Shown here: in pieces, positions 1-8,547 of the stretch
Position numbering within the stretch: the stretch's first letter is position 1
How the letters are laid out: every line of letters starts with the position of its first letter
Source: Pseudomonas sp. RIT409
GTDB taxonomy: Bacteria > Pseudomonadota > Gammaproteobacteria > Pseudomonadales > Pseudomonadaceae
Direction of reading: 5' to 3'
Length of the DNA stretch: 64,000 nt
NCBI RefSeq assembly: GCF_003052515.2
Contig: NZ_QARE02000010.1
Location: 62,001 to 126,000 of the forward strand
The notes under the pieces: generated by a model
What the model saw: the letters and a program-made list of their open reading frames with translations, nothing else
Database searches by the model: none
Told to the model about the DNA's origin: nothing
Program-made: the position numbers and the translations under genes

Positions 1-1
1 C

Positions 2-1324
2 ACGCATTACCTGACGGCCTACCCTGAAGGCCGCTACGCCCGTTCCGCTAAAGGCCTGATGCGTCGGGCGCACTGGCTGGCCGGTGATCTGAACGCGCTG
101 GCCAAGGATTACGACGGGCAACTGATGCGCGCCAGCGCTGACGAAGGCAATCTGCCGGCGGACGACCTGATTCAGGAAACCGACAACAAGCTGTTGATGG
201 CTTCGACGACGACCACGCCCTCTTCCCTGCTGACGGCCACCGTTGACCTGTTGCTCATGCGTGCCGATGCGCCGCGGAAACTGACGCGGGAAGAACTCCA
301 GGCTCAGAAAGACCTGTTCGCCGAATGGCCGGCGATGTTCGATTACTTGCAAGCAGTGTTCGCGTTCTACCTGGACAAGCAACCGGACCAAACACTGAAG
401 CACCTGCCCCACTCGACGCCAACGAGCCTTGACGCGCTCGCCTTCAGCCAGCAGACCTTGCGCGGCCTGGCGCTGGAGGCCAATCGCGATCTGGCTGCCG
501 CTCAACGCCTGTGGCAGGAACTGATGCCCTTGGCCAGCCAACCGTTGCAGCGGGACCAGGTGGAGCTGGCACTGGCCATGAACTACGAGCGCAGCGGCCA
601 GTTGACCCAGGTGTTCGCCAGCGATTCGCCGATCCAGTCCGCTCAGGTGCGATCGATCTTGCTGAGCAAAGTGGCCGATGCGCCGCTGTTGCGCCAGCAG
701 ATCACGCAGGGCAACAGCGAGACTGAAAAAGCCACGGCGCAGTTCGTGCTCCTGTACAAGAACCTGTTGCACCAGCAGTACGCGGCATTTGCCGAAGACC
801 TCAAAACGCTGCCGGCACAGTCCGCTGACACTCGCCTGGGCACCAGCCTCGGCTACGTCTATGGCGAAGGCCAGACACTGCAACTGTTCCGTTGGAAGGG
901 CGACAAGGCGGAATCGGGGTACAGCTGCCCCAGCGTCGCCGAAACCGCCGCGCTGCTGCAGGCCAACGCACAGGATCCCAAAGGCCTGAACTGCCTGGGC
1001 GAATTCATCCTGCGCAACGGGCTGGACGGCATACCGCTGGACGACCGGCCTTCCGCGTCTTTGCTCGGGAGCTCGCAGCCGGGGTTCGAGGGCCCACTGT
1101 TTTCCCGGCTCGACGGTTACCGGACAGTCATCGCCGACAGCAACGCTCCGCGCGATGAAAAGGCGTATGCGCTGTTCCGTGCGATCAACTGCTACGCGCC
1201 GTCGGGTTACAACAGTTGCGGCGGGAAAGACGTTGAACCCTCGGTTCGCAAAGGGTGGTTCCGCCAATTGAAGAGCACCTACGCCGCCACGCCATGGGGC
1301 CAATCCCTGCAGTACTACTGGTGA
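2..1324 (+). CDS. Repeat-containing hypothetical protein (5' end outside window)
   Basis: The reading frame is open to the left edge of the window, so the first visible ATG at 59 is probably internal and the start lies upstream. The visible part is about 440 residues, rich in Leu, Ala and Gln, with helical TPR-like character (for example the YPEGRYARSAKGL stretch near the edge, and repeated AxxLW/ALA patterns). This resembles the tetratricopeptide-type annotations often given to large Pseudomonas envelope proteins, but I do not recognise a specific family. It ends at a TGA that shares one base with the ATG of the next gene (TGATG). The two are therefore probably co-transcribed and translationally coupled. 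Function unknown. Confidence 0.75.
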   Translation, partial: THYLTAYPEGRYARSAKGLMRRAHWLAGDLNALAKDYDGQLMRASADEGNLPADDLIQETDNKLLMASTTTTPSSLLTATVDLLLMRADAPRKLTREELQAQKDLFAEWPAMFDYLQAVFAFYLDKQPDQTLKHLPHSTPTSLDALAFSQQTLRGLALEANRDLAAAQRLWQELMPLASQPLQRDQVELALAMNYERSGQLTQVFASDSPIQSAQVRSILLSKVADAPLLRQQITQGNSETEKATAQFVLLYKNLLHQQYAAFAEDLKTLPAQSADTRLGTSLGYVYGEGQTLQLFRWKGDKAESGYSCPSVAETAALLQANAQDPKGLNCLGEFILRNGLDGIPLDDRPSASLLGSSQPGFEGPLFSRLDGYRTVIADSNAPRDEKAYALFRAINCYAPSGYNSCGGKDVEPSVRKGWFRQLKSTYAATPWGQSLQYYW

Positions 1325-2046
1325 TGCGGTGGCTGCGTTGGGCCTTGATCGGCTGGCTGTGCAGCGGCTCGGTTTGGGCAGCCGTCGATGCCCGAGACCA
1401 CGATGCTTTCTGGCTGTGGAGCGGTGTGTCGCCGCAGTCCGTGCTGAATCAGGCGCAGACGCTTTACCTGTTGCAAGGGCAAATCTTCGCGCCTCGGCGT
1501 GATCGGGAACGGGTCGAGTTCATCGCCCAAGGCATGAGCGTAACCCGCTTGCCTCAGCCGAACCTGTGGATTGTCTACCGCGCCCACACCCTGCGCTGGC
1601 CGGCTTCGGTCTATCGTCGGTTGCTCAGCCAGGTGGAACGCTGGCAACAGGCAGGAAACGCGATCGCGGGCGTCCAGATCGACTTCGACGCCCGGACACG
1701 TTATTTGCAGGAGTACGTGGTGTTCCTCAAAGACCTGCGTCAGCGGCTGCCCTCCCGTTACCAACTGAGCATCACCGGCCTGTTGGACTGGAGCAGTCAT
1801 GCCGACCCTCTCGCCATCGGCCAACTGCAAGGCGTGGTGGATGAGGTGGTGGTCCAGACCTACCAGGGCCGCCACAGCATCCCTGACTACGCCGCGTACC
1901 TGCCTAGGGTGAGTCGGCTGGGGCTGCCGTTCAAGATCGGTCTGATCCAGGGCGGCGACTGGACAGCACCGGACAGCGTGCAGCACAGCCCGTGGTTCCG
2001 AGGGTATGTGGTGTTTCTGCAGAATGAACCCCGGAATCGCGACTGA
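1324..2046 (+). CDS. DUF3142 domain-containing exported protein
   Basis: A 240-residue protein. The start is chosen at the ATG overlapping the upstream stop (TGATG). A start 69 bases further upstream would lie inside the previous gene. Residues 1-19 form a hydrophobic signal peptide ending in VWA. The mature part begins with AVDARDHDAFWLWSGV, typical of DUF3142 proteins. These have an alpha/beta-barrel-like core with motifs such as GVQIDFDA (about residues 122-129) and VDEVVVQTYQG (about 173-183). The acidic IDFDA motif and the general pattern suggest a glycoside-hydrolase-like fold, but no activity is established to my knowledge. It is probably periplasmic and works with the upstream repeat protein. 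Confidence 0.8.
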   Translation: MRWLRWALIGWLCSGSVWAAVDARDHDAFWLWSGVSPQSVLNQAQTLYLLQGQIFAPRRDRERVEFIAQGMSVTRLPQPNLWIVYRAHTLRWPASVYRRLLSQVERWQQAGNAIAGVQIDFDARTRYLQEYVVFLKDLRQRLPSRYQLSITGLLDWSSHADPLAIGQLQGVVDEVVVQTYQGRHSIPDYAAYLPRVSRLGLPFKIGLIQGGDWTAPDSVQHSPWFRGYVVFLQNEPRNRD

Positions 2047-2109
2047 GGCCCCACCGCGATACGCTCGCACCGAGGGACCGACGCACTGGCCAAACGCACG
2101 GTGACCCCG

Positions 2110-2439
2110 TCAAGGGCCGTCGACAATCTCGATATCCAGCAGCGCCGCGCCCAATGCCTTGCCATGGGCATCCAGCGCCAACGAACGGGTGACCCCACCT
2201 TTCAGGATCCCCGGCAGGACGAAATTCAGCGCATTGACCTTCGGCAATTCATACCGGCGCACCGCACTTGCGTCAGGGCCCAGCCATTCGCGGAAATGTT
2301 CGGCGACGCGCTCGGCGGTCAGTTGTTCGAGCAGCCGTGGGTAATCCTGCGGCCTGAATGCAATCACCGAGATGTTGGAGGTGTCGCCCTTGTCGCCCGT
2401 ACGGGAATGGGCCAACTCGCGTAATTTCACAGCGCTCAT
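2110..2439 (-). CDS. AtuA-associated small protein (ferredoxin-fold domain)
   Basis: A 109-residue protein. The ATG at 2439 overlaps the stop of the preceding gene in an ATGA arrangement. A longer reading to 2487 would run into that gene and is rejected. It contains the characteristic HSRTGDKGDTSNISV motif (about residues 10-24) and NALNFVLPGILKGGVTRSL. Both mark the small domain found fused to, or encoded next to, DUF1446/AtuA proteins. Here the large and small parts are separate genes. The family is linked by name to acyclic terpene (citronellol/geraniol) catabolism in Pseudomonas. Many members sit in other acid-catabolism loci, however, and the biochemical role remains uncertain. Confidence 0.85.
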   Translation of the reverse strand: MSAVKLRELAHSRTGDKGDTSNISVIAFRPQDYPRLLEQLTAERVAEHFREWLGPDASAVRRYELPKVNALNFVLPGILKGGVTRSLALDAHGKALGAALLDIEIVDGP

Positions 2440-3794
2440 GGGGCGTCCTCCAGATGAACTTCGGCCTTGACCGCCTCGCGGGGCCACAGCAGCGACGCCA
2501 CGGCCACCACTTGGCGCACGGACTTGCTGGCGCCACCGCCACCATAGGGCCCGTTGGTATACAGGGTTTCCACTTCGTTACCGATGCGCACGGCATCGGC
2601 CTTGTCTGCACAGCGCCCCGCCACGCGCAGGCGCACTTCCCAGGGTTCGCCCGTCGCACGCCCACCCAGTTCGGCGCCATGCATGGAATCGACACCGATC
2701 AGTTCGGCACGCACGTCGTCGCAGACCACGCCGATGAGCGTCAAACGTTCCAACACGATGTCCCGAGCCAGTCGCGCGCGGGCCACCGCACCGGGCCCGC
2801 CGTAGGAGATCTGCCCCTCGCCGATCCAGCCGTCCAGATAGCCCACCGAAACCTTGAGCGTCTCGGGTCGAACATTCCCGTCCGCTCCGTCGGCCCGCAC
2901 TTCGTCGGGGGCGAGCAGGCTGAATGAAACCTCGGAGAAGTCCGCCGTCACGTCAGGCGTGAGATACGCCTGGGGGTCGTGGACCTCGTAAATCAGTTGC
3001 TCAGTGCAGGTCGCGCAGTCGATGCGTCCGCCGGAGCCTGGCACCTTGCTGATCACCGCCCGGCCCTCAGCATCGATTTCGGCCAGGGGAAAGCCCAGGC
3101 GCGCCAGGTTCGGCACGTCTTTCACGCCGGGATCAGCGAAGTAGCCACCCGTGATCTGCCCCGCGCATTCCAGCAGATGCCCGATCAGGGTGCCGCGTCC
3201 CAGCTTCGCCCAATCGTCGCGGGCCCAGCCGAATGTGAACACCTGGGGCGCGAGAAACAGTGACGGGTCGGCGACCCGCCCAGTAATCACCACGTCGGCA
3301 TCCGCCTCCAGCGCGTCGATGATGCCCTCCACCCCCAGGTACGCATTGGCCGAGACGACCCGTTCGCCCAGCGCGGCAAGGGTCACGCCATTGTCCAACC
3401 GCTGCTGAGGACTCAACTGCCCCAGCACGTCGTCGCCGGTGACCGCAGCCACCTTCAGGCCAGTCAGGCCCAGATCCGCTGCGATGCGGCGGATCTCGCG
3501 TGCGGCAGACAGCGGGTTGGCCGCGCCCATGTTGCTGATGATGCGAAGACGCTTGTGCCCCGCCTGGCGCCCACGTGCGACGAAGGGCAACACACGACGC
3601 ATGCGCTCGCCGAGCAACGGGTCGTAACCGGCCTCGGGCTCGGTCAGGCGTGCCTGTTGTGCCAGGGCGATGGTCCGTTCCGCCAGGCACTCGAACACCA
3701 GATAGTCCAGGTCACCCTGGTCGGCCAGCTCCACCGCTGGCTCGATACGGTCGCCGGAGTAGCCGGCGCCGGAGCCGATCCTTAGGGTTTTCAT
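2436..3794 (-). CDS. AtuA-family protein (DUF1446)
   Basis: A 452-residue protein beginning MKTLRIGSGAGYSGDRIEPA, a classic DUF1446/AtuA amino terminus. Further conserved stretches are DLDYLVFECLAERT, the NMGAANPLSA loop, and AVTGDDVL. The start codon directly follows the stop of the CitMHS gene, and the stop overlaps the small-domain gene by four bases. The three genes therefore form one operon. AtuA proteins are needed for acyclic terpene utilisation in P. aeruginosa, but no geranyl-CoA carboxylase or other atu gene is present here. The true substrate is probably a carboxylic acid imported by the neighbouring carrier; that is inference. Confidence 0.88.
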   Translation of the reverse strand: MKTLRIGSGAGYSGDRIEPAVELADQGDLDYLVFECLAERTIALAQQARLTEPEAGYDPLLGERMRRVLPFVARGRQAGHKRLRIISNMGAANPLSAAREIRRIAADLGLTGLKVAAVTGDDVLGQLSPQQRLDNGVTLAALGERVVSANAYLGVEGIIDALEADADVVITGRVADPSLFLAPQVFTFGWARDDWAKLGRGTLIGHLLECAGQITGGYFADPGVKDVPNLARLGFPLAEIDAEGRAVISKVPGSGGRIDCATCTEQLIYEVHDPQAYLTPDVTADFSEVSFSLLAPDEVRADGADGNVRPETLKVSVGYLDGWIGEGQISYGGPGAVARARLARDIVLERLTLIGVVCDDVRAELIGVDSMHGAELGGRATGEPWEVRLRVAGRCADKADAVRIGNEVETLYTNGPYGGGGASKSVRQVVAVASLLWPREAVKAEVHLEDAP

Positions 3795-5087
3795 TCAAAA
3801 CACTCCCAACAGCATCGCGGTGAAGGTCATCAATACCGATGCGCCAAACAGAAACGGAATGGTGAAGCGTTGGTGATCGGCCAGTTCGACTTTGCACAGG
3901 CCCACCAACAGGAAGGTCGCGGGGGTCAGGGGGCTGACCGGGAAGCCGGTGGTGTGCACACCCAGCAACGACGCTTGGGCCACCTGCAACGGGTCGACGC
4001 CCAGTGCGCGTCCAACCTCGGCGATCACCGGCATCACACCGAAGTAAAAGGAATCCGGATCGAACAGCAGGCTCAGTGGCATCGACAGAAAGCCCACGAC
4101 CATCGGGATCAGCTTGCCGTGGCCGGCGGGAATCTGCGCCACGGCCACTTCGGCCATCGCCTTGAGCATTCCCGTCCCCTGCATGATCCCGGTGAACACC
4201 CCGGCGGCGAGCAGAATGCTGGCCATCGTCAGCGCTGTTTTGGCATGGGCGTCGATGCGGGCGCGTTGCGCATCGACGTTGGGGTAATTGATGCACAGTG
4301 CCAACACCGTTCCGATCATGAACATGACCACCGGATCGACCCACCCTGCGATCATCACGGCCATCACCACGAGGGTCAGCAGCAGGTTGAGGGCAAACAA
4401 CCGCGGGCGGCGCAGCGCGCCTTCCTGCTCGGTCAGCACGCGTTCAGGCACGACGTCGACCGAGCCCCCCGCGCCCAGACCTAGGCGTTTTTCCTCACGG
4501 CGGCCCAGCCACCAGGCGCTGATGAAGACAAACGCCAGGCCGACGATCTGTACCGGAATCAGCGGCTGGAACAAGTCGGCGACCGGCACGTGCAACGCCG
4601 CCGACGAGCGCAGGACCGGCCCGGTCCATGGCAGAAAATTCACCCCCGCGGCCATGGCGGCAACGCAGGCCAGAATCCGGCGGTCGATGCCCAGCCGGGT
4701 ATACAGCGGCAGCATGGCTGGCACCGTCACCAGAAAGGTCACGGCCCCGGAGCCATCCAGGTGCACCAGCAGCGCGAGCAACGCGGTGCCGACAACGATG
4801 CGTGTCGGCCGCGTACCCACCGTGCGCAGGATCCGATCGATGATCGGGTCAAGCATCCCGGCGTCGGTCATCACACCGAAGAACAGAATGGCGAAGACGA
4901 ACATGCCGACCACTGGGGCGACGTTCTTGATGCCGGTGATGATGAACCCGCTGGTCTGCAGGCCGAAGCCGCCAATCAGCGCAGCAAGGATGGGCAGAGC
5001 GATCAGGGCAACCAGGGGGGAAAGGCGCTTGCTCATGACGGCGGCAAGCAGACAAAGAATGGTGATGACACCGAGGGTGGCGAGCAT
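3795..5087 (-). CDS. CitMHS-family citrate/H+-type carrier
   Basis: A 430-residue polytopic inner-membrane protein starting MLATLGVITILCLLAAVMSKR, with about 11-12 hydrophobic segments. CitMHS signatures include VAPVVGMFVFAILFFGVMTDAG, HLDGSGAVTF and DPDSFYFGVMPV. Members exchange metal-complexed or free citrate-like acids with protons or cations. The frame stays open up to 5402, but that extension would cover the divergent LysR start and shows no conserved sequence, so the ATG at 5087 is preferred. It is the first gene of a three-gene operon with the AtuA pair. Divergent LysR gene 5338-6234 is its probable regulator, with a 250-base shared promoter region. Confidence 0.85.
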   Translation of the reverse strand: MLATLGVITILCLLAAVMSKRLSPLVALIALPILAALIGGFGLQTSGFIITGIKNVAPVVGMFVFAILFFGVMTDAGMLDPIIDRILRTVGTRPTRIVVGTALLALLVHLDGSGAVTFLVTVPAMLPLYTRLGIDRRILACVAAMAAGVNFLPWTGPVLRSSAALHVPVADLFQPLIPVQIVGLAFVFISAWWLGRREEKRLGLGAGGSVDVVPERVLTEQEGALRRPRLFALNLLLTLVVMAVMIAGWVDPVVMFMIGTVLALCINYPNVDAQRARIDAHAKTALTMASILLAAGVFTGIMQGTGMLKAMAEVAVAQIPAGHGKLIPMVVGFLSMPLSLLFDPDSFYFGVMPVIAEVGRALGVDPLQVAQASLLGVHTTGFPVSPLTPATFLLVGLCKVELADHQRFTIPFLFGASVLMTFTAMLLGVF

Positions 5088-5337
5088 GGGGCTGATCCTC
5101 GTCGCGCCTGACCGGGAGACGGTGGAGCGAGCTGTTGTTGTTTTCAGCGAGTATCGAAATGAGGGTAAGATTTGTAAATTGAAATGTTCGCCGGGTTGCG
5201 TTCGGAAAATCGAAATGCTCCTGAGGCGACGAAGCGCATTGCGAGCCGCATCCGCGCGATGCGTGCGAGAGACCTTTCGAGGTGCCGCGGTATCTGCGCG
5301 CCACGCGTGGGGACCGCCGTCAACGGCGAGGCCCGTC

Positions 5338-6234
5338 ATGAAAAACTCGATCCAGCATATCCGCGCGTTTCTCACCGTGGCCAACACCGGCAGCTTCGCC
5401 AAGGCCGCGATGGAATTGAACCTGTCGCCCTCGGCTTTGACCGTGCAGATTCAGCAGCTTGAGGAATGGCTGGGCGTCGCGCTGCTGGAGCGCAGCCCGC
5501 GCCAGGTCAGCCTGACCGCTGCCGGGCAGAACAACCGCGGGCCGATGGAGAAACTGCTGCTGGACCTGGACAACATCGTCAGCGGTTCACGCGATTTGGC
5601 GGCCTCGCGTCGAGGCGTAGTGACCATCGCCGCCCTGCCCTCGTTGTGCGCTGGCACCCTGGCGCCGATCCTCAAAACCTTCCGTGATCACTATCCCGGT
5701 GTCGAAGTGCGCCTGCGCGACGTGGTGGCGCAGCGGATCGACTCGCTGGTGCGCGAGGGCGAGGTGGATTTCGGCTTGGGAGTGCGGGCGCGGATGAGCC
5801 ATGGCCTGGATTTCCAGGTCATCCTCATCGACCGCCTGAGCCTGTTCGTGCCACTGACCCATCCGCTGGCCCAGCGCCGTTCGGTGACACTGGCCGACAT
5901 CGCCGCCGAGCCGATCATCCTCACCGGTCGGGACAGCAGCGTGCGAGAACGCGTCGAGCAACTCTTCGCCGATGCGGGCCTGACCCTCACACCGGGGTTG
6001 GAAGCGAATTACATGTCCACGGTCATGGCCCTCGTGCGCCAAGGCCTAGGGGCGACGCTGCTGCCTGAATCGGCCGACGAGGGCCGTGGCGACCTGGCTC
6101 AGGTGCAGGTCGAGCATGCGGGGGTCAAACGCGAGATCGGGCTGATCACCCGGACGGGGTCGAGCTTCAGCCCTGCCGCGCAGCGGTTTGTGGAGACGAT
6201 GCGGCAGGCCCTGGGAGCCCAGGCCGCCCCATGA
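5338..6234 (+). CDS. LysR-family transcriptional regulator
   Basis: A 298-residue protein with an N-terminal winged helix-turn-helix (IQHIRAFLTVANTGSFAKAAMELNLSPSALTVQI, residues 5-38, quoted here in parts) and a LysR effector domain from about residue 90. The open frame extends far upstream to 4288, but only from ATG 5338 does LysR homology begin, and the upstream part is antisense to the CitMHS gene. It is divergently placed from the CitMHS–AtuA operon, the usual layout for a LysR regulator and its target. It probably senses the imported acid or a degradation intermediate. The unusual NNRGPM segment after the HTH is slightly divergent from most LysR proteins. Confidence 0.88.
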   Translation: MKNSIQHIRAFLTVANTGSFAKAAMELNLSPSALTVQIQQLEEWLGVALLERSPRQVSLTAAGQNNRGPMEKLLLDLDNIVSGSRDLAASRRGVVTIAALPSLCAGTLAPILKTFRDHYPGVEVRLRDVVAQRIDSLVREGEVDFGLGVRARMSHGLDFQVILIDRLSLFVPLTHPLAQRRSVTLADIAAEPIILTGRDSSVRERVEQLFADAGLTLTPGLEANYMSTVMALVRQGLGATLLPESADEGRGDLAQVQVEHAGVKREIGLITRTGSSFSPAAQRFVETMRQALGAQAAP

Positions 6235-6299
6235 GCTGAACGGGGGCTGAACACCTGCACAAAATCCGAAAAAAGCAAAAAAACAGGTATGCCCATTCA

Positions 6300-6316
6300 A
6301 TAATGAGTATCATTAT
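6300..6316. promoter_or_regulatory. Fur box upstream of efeU
   Basis: ATAATGAGTATCATTAT is an inverted repeat that matches 15 of 17 central positions of the Fur consensus (GATAATGATAATCATTATC). It lies 78 bases before the efeU start codon in an AT-rich stretch following the LysR gene. This predicts iron-dependent repression of the ferrous iron uptake operon. Confidence 0.75.
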
Positions 6317-6393
6317 GTTACACATTAGCTGAATGCGAATGGCTTGCGACCGCGTTCAAGCTGCACACCTTATCAGATTCAGTCCGGTGATAA

Positions 6394-7263
6394 ATGCTCG
6401 TTCCTTTTTTGATCATGCTGCGCGAAGGGATTGAAGCCGCGCTTATCGTAGGCATCATTGCCAGTTACCTCAGACAAACCGGCCGTGGCGAGTGGATGCC
6501 CGCCGTGTGGATCGGCGTGTTCCTCGCGGCAGCCCTGGCCTTGTTCGTCGGCGGCGGCCTGGAAATGGTCAGTGCCGAGTTCCCGCAGAAACAGCAGGAA
6601 CTGTTCGAAGGCCTGGTCGGCCTGCTCGCGGTGGTCATTCTCAGTTCAATGGTGGTCTGGATGCGTAAAGTCGCGCGTTCGGTCAAACACGAATTGCACC
6701 AATCACTCGACGCCGCCCTCGCCGGTTCGAAAAACCAGACCTACGCCCTGATTGCCATGGTGTTCTTCGCCGTCGCCCGTGAAAGCCTGGAAACCGTGTT
6801 CTTCCTTCTGGCGGTGTTCCAGCAGAGCGAAGGCGCCTCCGGCCCGCTCGGCGCGCTGTTTGGCCTGATCATCGCGGTGGCGATCGGCGTGGCGATCTAC
6901 AAAGGCAGCCTGCGTCTGAACCTGAGCCGCTTCTTCCGCTACACCGGCCTGTTCATTCTGGTGGTCGCGGCGGGCATTCTGGCCAACTCGGTGCGTTCGC
7001 TGCACGAAGCCGGGGTCTGGAACCACTTCCAGGACATCGTCTTCGACATCAGCCCCATCCTGCCGATGGATGGCCCTGCGGGCTCGGTACTGGCGGGCAT
7101 GTTCGGTTACCAGGACGCCCCGAGCGTCAGCGTGCTGGTGGCCTACCTTGCCTACCTGGTCTTCGCGCTGTTCCTGTTCTTCAAACCGCAGGCGCGGGTG
7201 GTGAGTCTGCCCACCCGCCCGGCTCACGAACACGGCCACACCTCCTCCGTTTCGAACAAATAA
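6394..7263 (+). CDS. efeU: EfeU/FTR1-family iron permease
   Basis: A 289-residue inner-membrane protein with about seven hydrophobic segments. Two REXXE iron-binding motifs are visible: REGIE at residues 10-14 and RESLE at residues 129-133. This is the hallmark of the Ftr1/EfeU permeases that take up ferric iron produced by oxidation of ferrous iron. A His-containing tail (HEHGH) lies on the cytoplasmic side. It is followed after 8 bases by efeO and then by efeB and an EfeM-like gene, so the complete EfeUOB system is present. The Fur box at 6300-6316 indicates iron regulation. Confidence 0.95.
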   Translation: MLVPFLIMLREGIEAALIVGIIASYLRQTGRGEWMPAVWIGVFLAAALALFVGGGLEMVSAEFPQKQQELFEGLVGLLAVVILSSMVVWMRKVARSVKHELHQSLDAALAGSKNQTYALIAMVFFAVARESLETVFFLLAVFQQSEGASGPLGALFGLIIAVAIGVAIYKGSLRLNLSRFFRYTGLFILVVAAGILANSVRSLHEAGVWNHFQDIVFDISPILPMDGPAGSVLAGMFGYQDAPSVSVLVAYLAYLVFALFLFFKPQARVVSLPTRPAHEHGHTSSVSNK

Positions 7264-7271
7264 GGGCAACC

Positions 7272-8483
7272 ATGACCACCCGTCCTTCCGGCCTTCCCGA
7301 AGCGAAAGCCAAACCCAAGCGCGCCCTGCAATTCGCCGTTGCAGGTTCGGTGCTGCTGATGATCGCCGCCGGCGCGATGTTCTATTTCGCCTCGCAGGCT
7401 GCACAGAAAAAACGCATCGCCAACAGCGGTAACGAAACCGTGGTGACCATCCACGCCAAGAACTGCGAACCCAACGAAATCACCGTTCCGGCCGGCAAAA
7501 ATGCCTTCCGCATCGTCAACGCGTCCGATCGCGCCGTGGAATGGGAAATCCTCGACGGTGTGCTGGTGGTTGAAGAACGGGAAAACATCGTCCCTGGCCT
7601 GAGCCAGATCATCAACGCCAACCTGCAACCGGGCGACTATGCGATCACCTGCGGCCTGCTGAGCAACCCCCGCGGGACCTTGCACGTAACGCCCACCGCC
7701 GAATCCGATGCCGCGGCCAAGGCCCGCCCCTCGATGGTCGCGTTCATTGGTCCGCTGTCCGAATACCGTGTCTACTTGAGTACGCAGAGCAGCGCATTGA
7801 TCCGCGCCCTCACCGACTTGCAAACGGCCATCGAAGGCGGTGACCTGTCCGCCGCGCAACAAGCCTATGCCCCCGCCCGCGCTGCCTATCAACGCATCGC
7901 CCCGGCCGCCCAACGCCTGGCGGAACTGGACAACGCCATCAATGCCCGCGCCGACTATTTTGAAAAACGCGAGCAGGATCCGGGCTTCAGCGGGTTCCAC
8001 CGCATCGAATTCGGTCTGTTCGCGCAGAAATCGCTGGATGGCCTGACCCCGGTCGTGCAAAAGCTGCAAGCCGATGTCGCCACCCTGAAAACGCAATTAC
8101 TGGCCCAGACCATCGCGCCGGAACAGTTGGCGAGCATGGTGGTGCGCAACATGCGCAGCCTGGCGGAGATCCGCAGCAACGGCGAGGAAGAGCGCTACAG
8201 CCATGTCGATGTGACCGGTTTCGTCGCCAACCTGCAAGGCACCCGCAAGGTCATCGACCTGTTGCGCCCCCTGCTGGCCAAGACCTCCGGCGATGTGCTG
8301 AAGAGGATCGACGACGCCGCGACCGCGCTGGACGATCAACTGCTGATGCTCAAGACCGACAGCGGCTTCAAGCCCTACGACCAGGTCACTGCCGAACAAC
8401 GAAAACAAATCGCGGATAAGGCCAAGGCTCTGGCCGATGCACTCGATGGAATCGATCCGGCCCTGGGCCTCACCGGCCTGTAA
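7272..8483 (+). CDS. efeO: EfeO iron-uptake protein (cupredoxin + M75/imelysin)
   Basis: A 403-residue protein. Residues 18-44 are a single hydrophobic segment without a clear cleavage site, so the protein may be membrane-anchored facing the periplasm. The cupredoxin domain (about residues 56-140) carries NCEP (Cys65), VEEREN and TCGLL (Cys127), as in E. coli EfeO. The C-terminal M75 domain (about 160-400) contains the metal-site HXXE motif HRIE (His243, Glu246) and EEERYSHVD. EfeO is thought to bind iron in the periplasm and pass it to EfeU. It lies in an operon between efeU and efeB. Confidence 0.93.
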   Translation: MTTRPSGLPEAKAKPKRALQFAVAGSVLLMIAAGAMFYFASQAAQKKRIANSGNETVVTIHAKNCEPNEITVPAGKNAFRIVNASDRAVEWEILDGVLVVEERENIVPGLSQIINANLQPGDYAITCGLLSNPRGTLHVTPTAESDAAAKARPSMVAFIGPLSEYRVYLSTQSSALIRALTDLQTAIEGGDLSAAQQAYAPARAAYQRIAPAAQRLAELDNAINARADYFEKREQDPGFSGFHRIEFGLFAQKSLDGLTPVVQKLQADVATLKTQLLAQTIAPEQLASMVVRNMRSLAEIRSNGEEERYSHVDVTGFVANLQGTRKVIDLLRPLLAKTSGDVLKRIDDAATALDDQLLMLKTDSGFKPYDQVTAEQRKQIADKAKALADALDGIDPALGLTGL

Positions 8484-8547
8484 GCGTGCCCTGGCGGGTA
8501 CGCGTGTGCCCGCCCGGCCCTGAAACCCGAGCGAAGACAGCATCCAC

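Noticed and set aside
4288-5337. Long N-terminal extension of the LysR frame
   Set aside because: It is antisense to the CitMHS gene and has no conserved content; LysR homology starts at 5338.
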